The notes under the pieces were generated by a model, which saw nothing but the letters and a program-made list of their open reading frames with translations, searched no databases and was not told where the DNA came from. This document shows, piece after piece, positions 57,041 to 64,000 of a stretch of DNA of 64,000 bases. This DNA is from Paracoccus thiocyanatus. GTDB lineage: Bacteria > Pseudomonadota > Alphaproteobacteria > Rhodobacterales > Rhodobacteraceae. The translations under genes were made by a program, and so were the position numbers. The stretch lies in assembly GCF_900156255.1 (NCBI RefSeq), contig NZ_FTMK01000018.1, positions 1-64,000 of the forward strand, read 5' to 3'. Each line of letters starts with the position of its first letter. The first letter of the stretch is position 1.

Positions 57041-57561
57041 GCGGCACCTCCAGCGCCTGCCATCCTCTAAATATCAATAAAGATAAAGAAAAGGATGTTG
57101 TTGTGGTTGGGCCTGTGGATAGCTGGAAAACCTGGGTTCAAGCCGGATGTCCCCACCCCGCCCGGCCTGGGGAGAAAAATCGAATCAGCCGGCAATTTCA
57201 GGAAAATTCTTTTTTTGCCATAGGGATGCAAGATACCGATCTGTGGATAAGTTTGTGAAAATTTTTCTTTTCCACAGCATGTGGGCGCTTTGCCGCGGGT
57301 TGTGGACATGGGGAGAAACTGCTTTCGTTCTCACCCTGTCGCGGGGTGTCGCGCAGGCCCCGGCGGAGGCTGCCCGATTTCCACAGATTCGACCCGCCGA
57401 GTCGGCCAGGCTTATCCACAGGGTTATGCCGGGCGCCACTATCCGGGGCGGATCAGGGCCAAGGTTCGTTTCCGTCATCGCGGCGTCGCATTTGACAAGC
57501 TTCCCCCGCAAAGCGGTGCGAAGCTGTCCCAAGGACGCCCTCTTTTTGATGGAATCACGCC
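57041..57561. other. candidate chromosomal origin (oriC) with DnaA boxes
   Basis: A 521-bp gap without a gene. DnaA boxes: perfect TTATCCACA at 57412-57420 (+) and perfect TTATCCACA on the minus strand at 57242-57250. Degenerate boxes are at 57114-57122 (one mismatch, minus), 57268-57276 (TTTTCCACA, plus) and 57377-57385 (ATTTCCACA, plus). AT-rich tracts lie at about 57063-57100 and 57195-57225. The neighbours hemJ, rho, mnmE, mnmG, rsmG, parA and parB plus parS within 6 kb are the typical alphaproteobacterial origin context. Genes on the left point left and those on the right point right. Confidence 0.75.
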
Positions 57562-58800
57562 ATGCTGAACACGGCAGAAATCCTGGACCAGCTTGCCCGC
57601 CGGCGGAAGAATTTCTCGCTTAGCCGCGACCTTTACAGCGACGAGGGCGCCTATCGCGCCGATCTTGAGCATATCTGGTATCGCGAATGGCTGTTTGCCG
57701 TTCCCGCTTGCGACATTCCCAAGACCGGCCACCACGCCACCTTGCAGGTCGGCGCCTATCCCGTGGTGGTCGTGCGCGGTGCCGATGGGCAGATCCGCGC
57801 CTTTCACAACGTCTGCCGCCATCGCGGCCAGCGGCTGTGCCCCAAGCAGAACGGCAGCTCTGCCAAGCTGGTCTGCCCCTATCACCAGTGGACTTATGAC
57901 CTTGACGGCAAGCTTCTGTTTGCGCGCGACATGGGGCCGGATTTCGATCCGTCTCAATTCAGCCTGAAGCCGGTGGAATGCCGGGTCGAAGGCGGCATGG
58001 TCTTCATCTGCCTGGCCGATGATCCGCCGGATTTCGAACCCTTGGGCGGCTTCCTGCGCGACTATGTCGGCGCCAGCGACCTGTCGAACGCCAAGGTGGC
58101 CTTCACCTCGACCATCGTCGAAAACGGCAACTGGAAGCTGGTGATCGAGAACAATCGCGAATGCTATCATTGCGGCGGCAGCCACCCTTCGCTTTGCCGA
58201 AGCTATTCCGACAATCCGCTGATGACGGTGATGGAGGGGCCGAACGCCGCCTCGGCCGAGATCCTGGCGCATTGGGACCGCTGCGACCAGGCCGGCCTGC
58301 CCGCGCGTTTCGTGAACGATCCGGGGATGCAATGGCGCTTTGCCCGCGTGCCGCTGCTGAACAATGCCGAAAGCTTTACCATGTCCACCAAGGCGGCGGT
58401 GAACCGGCGCATGGGCACGATCCCGTGGAACGACGCCGGCAGCCTGATGTTCTATCACTTCCCGTCAAGCTGGCACCACTTCCTGCCCGACCATGCCATC
58501 GTGTTCCGGCTGCTGCCGATCTCTCCGACCCAGACCGAGATGACGTCGAAATGGCTGGTCCACAAGGACGCGGTCGAGGGCGTGGACTACGACCTGCAAA
58601 AGCTGACCGAGGTCTGGCTGGCCACCAATGACGAGGATCGCCGCGTGGTCGAGGAAAACCAAAAGGGCATCCTGTCCCCGGCCTATGAGCCCGGCCCCTA
58701 TTCCCCCAGCCAGGAAGAGGGCGTGATCCATTTCGTCGACTGGTATGTGCGGCGGATGATGGACCGGCTGTCGCCACGCCCGGCGATGGCGGCGGAATAA
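57562..58800 (+). CDS. Rieske-type demethylase, glycine-betaine monooxygenase-like (GbcA-type)
   Basis: A 412-residue Rieske non-heme iron oxygenase. The Rieske cluster motif is Cys85-x-His87 ... Cys105-x2-His108 (CRHRG, CPYHQW), and the mononuclear iron region is ENNRECYHCGGSHPSL. It resembles GbcA-type N-demethylases that convert glycine betaine to dimethylglycine plus formaldehyde. The stop overlaps the reductase gene by 1 bp. Other quaternary-amine substrates, such as stachydrine or carnitine, cannot be excluded. Confidence 0.85.
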   Translation: MLNTAEILDQLARRRKNFSLSRDLYSDEGAYRADLEHIWYREWLFAVPACDIPKTGHHATLQVGAYPVVVVRGADGQIRAFHNVCRHRGQRLCPKQNGSSAKLVCPYHQWTYDLDGKLLFARDMGPDFDPSQFSLKPVECRVEGGMVFICLADDPPDFEPLGGFLRDYVGASDLSNAKVAFTSTIVENGNWKLVIENNRECYHCGGSHPSLCRSYSDNPLMTVMEGPNAASAEILAHWDRCDQAGLPARFVNDPGMQWRFARVPLLNNAESFTMSTKAAVNRRMGTIPWNDAGSLMFYHFPSSWHHFLPDHAIVFRLLPISPTQTEMTSKWLVHKDAVEGVDYDLQKLTEVWLATNDEDRRVVEENQKGILSPAYEPGPYSPSQEEGVIHFVDWYVRRMMDRLSPRPAMAAE

Positions 58801-59876
58801 TGGCGGTTCTGGTCAAGGCTTTCGGCGAAAACCCGTGGCGGGACGACGAGCCCCTGGAATGCGAGATGGTGGTGCCCGAAACCCTGGACACCTCTACCTT
58901 CACCTTTCGCGCCCCTTCGGGGGCTTGGTTCAACTATCAGCCGGGACAGTTCGTTACCCTGGACCTGCCCCTGCCCGGCGGCAATCTTCAGCGCACCTAT
59001 ACGATCAGCTCCAGCCCGTCGCGGCCGCTGTCGATTTCGGTCACGGTCAAGGCGCAGCCGGGCAGCATCGGCGGGCGCTGGATGCTGGACCACCTGCGGC
59101 CGGGGATGCGGCTGAAAGCCTTTGGACCGGCGGGGATCTTTTCCTTTGTCCAGCACGAGGCGCCGAAATACCTGTTCATCTCGGCCGGGTCGGGGATCAC
59201 GCCGATGATGTCCATGGCCACCTGGGCCTGGGATTCGGGCGAGATGCCGGACATCGTCTTTGTCCATGCGGCGCGCACGCCCAGCGACATCATCTTTCGC
59301 CAGCGGCTGGATGGGATGGCCGACCGCGTGCCCGGCTTGCAACTGCGCTTTACCGTCGAGGAATCGGACCCGTTCCGCTCGTGGCACGGCTATCGCGGCC
59401 GTCTCAACCAGATCATGCTGGGGCTGATGGCGCCCGACTATCTGGAACGCGAGGTGTTCTGCTGCGGACCCGAGCCGTTCATGCAGGCGGTGCGCGACAT
59501 GCTGATCGCGCTGGGCTACGACATGGACCGCTATCACCAGGAAAGCTTCGGGGCGCCCATCCGCAACCAGGCCGAAACCCCGGTGCTGGACGACCTGGTC
59601 CCGGACCAGGAAAGCGCCGCGCAGATCACCTTCGAAACCTCGGGCGTGACCGCGAATTGCGCCCAGACCGACACCGTGCTGGCCGTGGCCAGGGCCAATG
59701 GGCTGAATATTCCGTCGGGCTGCACCTTTGGCCTGTGCGGCACCTGCAAGATCAGGAAGACCGCCGGAGAAGTGCATATGGTCCATAACGGCGGCATCAC
59801 CGACGAGGATATCGAGGACGGCTATATCCTGGCCTGCTGTTCGCATCCGATCGGTGCGGTCTCGGTCGAGGTGTGA
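58800..59876 (+). CDS. NAD(P)H:ferredoxin-type reductase partner (GbcB-type)
   Basis: A 358-residue reductase with an FAD-binding RTYTISSSP, an NAD-binding region (SAGSGITPMMSM) and a C-terminal plant-type [2Fe-2S] domain with CTFGLCGTCK and a final Cys. It supplies electrons to the Rieske oxygenase just upstream. Together they form a two-component demethylase that releases formaldehyde; the formate dehydrogenase genes follow, which suggests metabolic coupling. No separate promoter is obvious between the two. Confidence 0.87.
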   Translation: MAVLVKAFGENPWRDDEPLECEMVVPETLDTSTFTFRAPSGAWFNYQPGQFVTLDLPLPGGNLQRTYTISSSPSRPLSISVTVKAQPGSIGGRWMLDHLRPGMRLKAFGPAGIFSFVQHEAPKYLFISAGSGITPMMSMATWAWDSGEMPDIVFVHAARTPSDIIFRQRLDGMADRVPGLQLRFTVEESDPFRSWHGYRGRLNQIMLGLMAPDYLEREVFCCGPEPFMQAVRDMLIALGYDMDRYHQESFGAPIRNQAETPVLDDLVPDQESAAQITFETSGVTANCAQTDTVLAVARANGLNIPSGCTFGLCGTCKIRKTAGEVHMVHNGGITDEDIEDGYILACCSHPIGAVSVEV

Positions 59877-59900
59877 CCAAAGACCCAAGGTTTTTCTGGG

Positions 59901-59933
59901 AAAAGCGGCGATCCGAAAGCTTCGCCGCTTTTT
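59901..59933 (+). terminator. terminator after the demethylase unit
   Basis: AAAGCGGCG (59902-59910) pairs with CGCCGCTTT (59923-59931) around a 12-nt loop, followed by TTC. It separates the demethylase operon from the formate dehydrogenase genes. Confidence 0.7.
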
Positions 59934-59943
59934 CGCGCCGCGC

Positions 59944-59981
59944 TTGACAGAACTACCATACCGGGTGATCCTGACCCGGTA
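59944..59981 (+). promoter_or_regulatory. promoter and operator-like dyad upstream of fdnG
   Basis: TTGACA at 59944-59949 resembles a -35 element. A perfect 8-bp inverted repeat, TACCGGGT (59959-59966) and ACCCGGTA (59974-59981) with a 7-nt centre, covers the place where a -10 would fall. This suggests regulated (repressor-like) control of the formate dehydrogenase operon. Confidence 0.55.
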
Positions 59982-60012
59982 CCTATCTATTCGACAGGCA
60001 AAGGAGGGCACG

Positions 60013-63000
60013 ATGAATATCGACCTCTCGCGGCGCGGTTTCCTGAAACTGGCGGGTGCGGGCGTCGCGGCGACATCGCTGGGGGCCATGGGCTTCGGCG
60101 GGGCAGAGGCAGCGGAACAGGCGCATGTGCGCGCCTTCAAGCTGGCCTCGACGACCGAGACGCGCAACACCTGCCCCTATTGCTCGGTCGCCTGCGGCGT
60201 CATCATCTATTCGAATGGCGACCTGAAGGCCGGGCAAGAGGCCAGGGTCGTCCATATCGAAGGCGATGCCGACCATCCGACCAACCGCGGCACGCTTTGC
60301 CCCAAAGGCGCGGCGCTGAAGGATTTCGTCAATGCCGAGACGCGGCTGACCACCCCGCGCATCCGCCGCCCCGGCGCCGCCAGCTTCGAGGAGATTTCCT
60401 GGGAAGAGGCGCTGGACAAGATCGCCCGCGCCTTGAAGGACGACCGCGACGCCAACATGGTTCTGACCAATGACGACGGCGTGCCGGTCAACCGCTGGAC
60501 GACGGCCGGCTATCTGGCCGCTTCGGCCACCACCAATGAAACGGCATGGCTGACCTACAAGACGGTCAGGGCCATGGGAATCGTCGGTTTCGACAACCAG
60601 GCGCGCGTCTGACACGGCCCCACGGTGTCCAGTTTGGGCCCGACATTTGGCCGTGGAGCGATGACCAACTCCTGGACCGACATCAAGAATACCGACCTTG
60701 TGGTCGTCATGGGCGGCAACGCTGCCGAAGCGCATCCCTGCGGCTTCAAATGGGTGACCGAGGCCAAGGCCAATCGCGGCGCCAAGCTGATCGTGGTGGA
60801 CCCGCGCTTTACCCGCACCGCTTCGGTGGCGGATTACTATGCGCCGATCCGGCCCGGTTCGGACATTGCCTTCCTGATGGGTCTCATCAACTGGATGATC
60901 CAGAACGACAAGGTCCAGTGGGACTATGTCCGCAACTTCACCAATGCCGGGCTGATCGTAAGGGACGATTTCGGCTGGAACGACGGGCTTTTCACCGGCT
61001 ACGACCCGGAAAAGCGTGATTACGACAAGACAAGCTGGGACTATGTCATCGGCGATGACGGCTTTGCCCAGGTGGACATGACGCTGGAGCATCCGCGCTG
61101 CGTCTGGAGCCTGCTGAAAGAGCATGTCTCGCGCTACACGCCCGAACTGGTCGAGCAGGTCTGCGGCACGCCCCGCGACCGCTTCCTGAAGATCGCCGAG
61201 ATGATCGGCGAATGCTCGGCCCCCGACCGGACCATGACCTCGATGTATGCGCTGGGCTGGACCCAGCACTCGAAAGGGGCGCAGAACATCCGCGGCATGG
61301 CGATGTTGCAGCTGATCCTGGGCAATATCGGCGTCCGCGGCGGCGGCATGAACGCGCTGCGCGGCCATTCCAACATCCAGGGCCTGACCGATATCGGGCT
61401 GATGTCGAACCTGATCCCCGGCTACCTGAACATCCCGACCGAGTCAGAGCCGGACTGGCAGACCTATATGTCCAGCCGCCGCTTTACGCCCTTGCGGCCG
61501 GGCCAGACCAGCTATTGGCAGAACTACCCCAAGTTCATGGTCAGCTTCATGAAGGCCATGTGGGGCGATGCGGCCACGGCGGAAAACGACTGGGCCTATG
61601 ACTACCTGCCCAAGCTGGATGTGCCGACCTATGACATCCTGCGCATGTTCGAGCTGATGGATGCGGGGCAGGTGAACCTGTACTTCTGCCAGGGCTTCAA
61701 CCCGCTTCTGTCCTTTCCGAACCGGGCCAAGGTGACTTCGGCGCTGTCCAGGCTGAAGCTTCTGGTGGTCATGGACCCGCTGGCGACGGAAACGGCGCAT
61801 TTCTGGGAAAACCACGGCGCGCATAACGACGTGGACACCGCCTCGATCCAGACCGAGGTGCTGGAACTGCCCTCGACCTGCTTTGCCGAGGATGACGGCG
61901 CGCTGGTCAATTCCGGGCGCTGGCTGCAATGGCACTGGTCGGCGGCGACTCCGCCCGGCCAGGCCAGGCACGACACCTGGATCATGGCGCAGATCTTCCT
62001 GAGGGTGAAAAAGCTTTATCAGGAAGAAGGCGGGGTCTTCCCCGACCCGATCCTGAACCTGACCTGGGACTATGCCGACCCCGACGAGCCCTCGCCCGAG
62101 GAACTGGCCAAAGAGATGAACGGCCGCGCGCTGGAAGATGTCCGCGATCCCGCCGACCCGACCAGGGTGCTGACCGCCAGGGGCAAGCAGCTTCTGAACT
62201 TCAGTCAGTATCGCGACGACGGCACCACCATGGGGGCATGCTGGATCTATTCCGGCTGCTGGAACGAAGAAGGCAACAATATGGCGCGGCGGGACAATAC
62301 CGATCCCGACGATACCGGCGCCTATCCGAACTGGACCTTTTCCTGGCCGCTGAACCGGCGGATCCTGTATAACCGCGCCTCTGCCGACATGCAGGGCCGG
62401 CCCTGGGATCCCTCGCGCAAGCTGCTGGAATGGGACGGGACGAAATGGACCGGCTATGACGTGCCCGACATCGCCCCCACCGCCAGGCCCGAAGAGGTCG
62501 GCCCCTTCATCATGAACCAGGAAGGCGTCTCGCGCCTGTTCACGCGGGGGATGATGCGCGACGGGCCGTTCCCGACGCATATGGAGCCGTTCGAATCGCC
62601 CCTGGCCAATGTCTTCAACCCGCAGATGCGCGGCAATCCGGTGGCGCGGGTCTTTGCCAGCGATGCCGAGCAATTCGCCACCAGCGAAGAGTTCCCGATC
62701 GCCGCGACCTCCTATCGCCTGACCGAGCATTTCCACTACTGGACCAAGCATAACCGTGTGAACGCCGCGCTCCAGCCGGAATTCTTCGTCGAGATCAGCG
62801 AGGAACTGGCAGCCGAAAAAGGCATCCAGAGGGGCGGCTGGGTGCGCGTCTGGTCCAAGCGCGGCGAGGTCCGGGCCAAGGCCCTTGTCACCGGGCGGCT
62901 GAAGCCGATGCAATGCGGCGACAAGCTGGTGCATGTCATCGGCATCCCGCTGCATTGGGGCTTCATGGGGGCGGCGCGCAAGGGCTTCGGCCCGAACAGC

Positions 63001-63096
63001 CTGACGCCATTCGTCGGCGATGCGAACGTGGAAACGCCTGAATTCAAGGCGTTCCTGGTCAATATCGAACCCGCCACGGGGGAGGCCGTATCATGA
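60013..63096 (+). CDS. fdnG: formate dehydrogenase alpha subunit (FdnG/FdoG type), selenocysteine-containing
   Basis: The catalytic subunit of a membrane-linked periplasmic formate dehydrogenase: bis-MGD, one [4Fe-4S] and selenocysteine. The 1027-residue product has a Tat signal (SRRGFLK), cluster cysteines 54, 57, 61 and 96, and an in-frame UGA at 60610-60612 coding Sec200 (ARV-Sec-HGPT). The motif after the UGA matches the FdnG active site. A UGA-following hairpin fits a bacterial SECIS. The gene continues in the same frame to 63096 with no other stop. SelA/B/C must be encoded elsewhere. The ATG at 60013 follows AAGGAGGG. Confidence 0.93.
60613..60655 (+). other. SECIS-like hairpin after the fdnG UGA
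   Basis: CACGGCC (60613-60619) pairs with GGCCGTG (60649-60655), immediately after the UGA. Inside, TGTC/GACA and CCA/TGG can form an apical stem-loop. This is the position and size expected of a bacterial SECIS element. Confidence 0.7.
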
Positions 63097-64000
63097 CGAC
63101 CGATCCGAACCTCGACAGCCCGCGCACGGCGGTTTCGAACCCGCCCGTGCAACCGACGCGGGCCAATCTGGGGCCGGGCGACCTTATCCGGTCCTCGGCC
63201 ACGCCCGACCTGCCGCCGCCGACGCGCCAATTGACGCCGGTGGCCAAGCTGATCGACGTGTCGAAATGCATCGGCTGCAAGGCCTGCCAGTCAGCCTGCG
63301 CCGAATGGAACGACACCTATCCCGAGGTCGAAGAAAATGTCGGCATTTACGAAAACCCCCACGACCTGACGCCCGACATGTTCACCCTGATGCGGTTTTC
63401 GGAATACGAGAATCCGCAGACCGGGGATTTCGAATGGCTGATCCGCAAGGACGGCTGCATGCATTGCGCCGATCCGGGCTGCCTCAAGGCTTGCCCGGCC
63501 CCCGGCGCCATCGTGCAATATTCGAACGGCATCGTCGATTTCATCCACGAGAACTGCATCGGCTGCGGCTATTGCGTGACGGGCTGTCCCTTTGACATCC
63601 CGCGCATCAGCAAGACCGACCACCTTGCCTATAAATGCACGCTTTGTTCGGACCGGGTGGCGGTGGGTCAGGGGCCGGCCTGCGCCAAGGCCTGCCCGAC
63701 CCAGGCCATCGTCTTTGGCACCAAGGAAGACATGCTGGCCCATGCCGAAACGCGGGTCGAGGACCTGAAATCCCGCGGCTACGACAATGCCGGCATCTAT
63801 GACCCGCAGGGCGTCGGCGGCGCGCATGTCTTTTATGTGCTGCACCATGCCGACCAGCCGGCGCTTTACTCGGGCCTGCCCGAAGAGCCGCGTATTTCTT
63901 CGGTGGTCGAGGGGTGGAAAGGGCCGACCAAGGCGCTGGGCCTGGCGGCCATCGGGGTCGCCGCCGTGGGATCGGTCCTGCATGGGCTGATGACGCGGGC
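63093..64000 (+). CDS. formate dehydrogenase iron-sulfur (beta) subunit, partial
   Basis: The first 302 or so residues of an FdnH/FdoH-type four-[4Fe-4S] protein, cut by the right window edge. Cluster motifs in order: [37 protein letters not shown] and CTLCSDR with a further CAKACP. A C-terminal transmembrane anchor begins at the end of the visible part ([19 protein letters not shown]). The start overlaps the fdnG stop by 4 bp. The b-type cytochrome gamma subunit presumably lies beyond the edge. Confidence 0.93.
   Translation, partial: MTTDPNLDSPRTAVSNPPVQPTRANLGPGDLIRSSATPDLPPPTRQLTPVAKLIDVSKCIGCKACQSACAEWNDTYPEVEENVGIYENPHDLTPDMFTLMRFSEYENPQTGDFEWLIRKDGCMHCADPGCLKACPAPGAIVQYSNGIVDFIHENCIGCGYCVTGCPFDIPRISKTDHLAYKCTLCSDRVAVGQGPACAKACPTQAIVFGTKEDMLAHAETRVEDLKSRGYDNAGIYDPQGVGGAHVFYVLHHADQPALYSGLPEEPRISSVVEGWKGPTKALGLAAIGVAAVGSVLHGLMTR

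Noticed and set aside
60013..60612. fdnG as a frameshifted or truncated pseudogene ending at the UGA
   Set aside because: The frame continues without interruption after the UGA, the flanking residues match the FdnG selenocysteine site, and a SECIS-like hairpin is present.

Overview
The window is GC-rich chromosomal DNA from an alphaproteobacterium of the Rhodobacteraceae, most likely a Paracoccus of the P. denitrificans group. The evidence is the gene set xoxF, cycB (cytochrome c553i), xoxJ, gfa, flhA and fghA, the ThiXYZ/TenA thiamine locus, and the conserved block hemJ-rho-mnmE-mnmG-rsmG-parA-parB. The species call is inference from recognised protein sequences; no search was run.

Layout. 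0.35-8.1 kb: msrQ/msrP, clpB behind a heat-shock-type promoter, pyrF, an NfeD/SPFH membrane pair, an N-formylglutamate amidohydrolase family gene, tRNA-Val(GAC) and rpmJ. 8.3-16.7 kb: a leftward operon for a branched-chain-amino-acid-type (HAAT) ABC transporter bracketed by two acyl-CoA ligases. 16.9-19.9 kb: a hybrid PAS histidine kinase, an OmpR-type regulator and aroQ. 19.95-20.92 kb: an orphan membrane protein of visibly lower GC with a TTG start. 21.0-29.3 kb: a HAD hydrolase, then a TPP riboswitch driving thiD-thiO-thiS-thiG-thiE-thiF-thiY-tenA-thiZ-thiX. A repeat-derived insert lies in frame inside thiZ.

29.3-45.0 kb: the C1 oxidation region. It has a lanthanide-type methanol dehydrogenase (XoxF) with its cytochrome and XoxJ, two groups of quinoprotein-associated accessory genes (ABC exporter, beta-propellers, CX3CW protein, MxaD-like protein), mobA, and the glutathione-dependent formaldehyde route (gfa, flhA, fghA) with a poly-Asp ClpP homologue embedded in it. 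Three leftward units (the ABC operon, xoxF, cycB) each carry the same 13-bp near-palindromic box 91-115 bp upstream of the start codon. 45.1-49.7 kb: housekeeping genes (hemW, rdgB, rph, hrcA, grpE) and a RidA remnant.

49.8-57.0 kb: the parB-parA-rsmG-mnmG-mnmE-rho-hemJ block with two parS-type sites. 57.04-57.56 kb is a gene-free stretch with two perfect and several degenerate DnaA boxes, and is the best candidate for oriC. 57.6-64.0 kb: a glycine-betaine-type Rieske demethylase with its reductase, then a formate dehydrogenase whose catalytic subunit is read through an in-frame UGA (selenocysteine 200), and a partial iron-sulfur subunit cut by the window edge.

Together the window encodes most of a methanol or methyl-group to CO2 pathway: XoxF makes formaldehyde, GbcAB-type demethylation also makes formaldehyde, Gfa/FlhA/FghA convert it to formate, and FdnG-type formate dehydrogenase oxidises formate using a bis-MGD cofactor for which MobA is needed.
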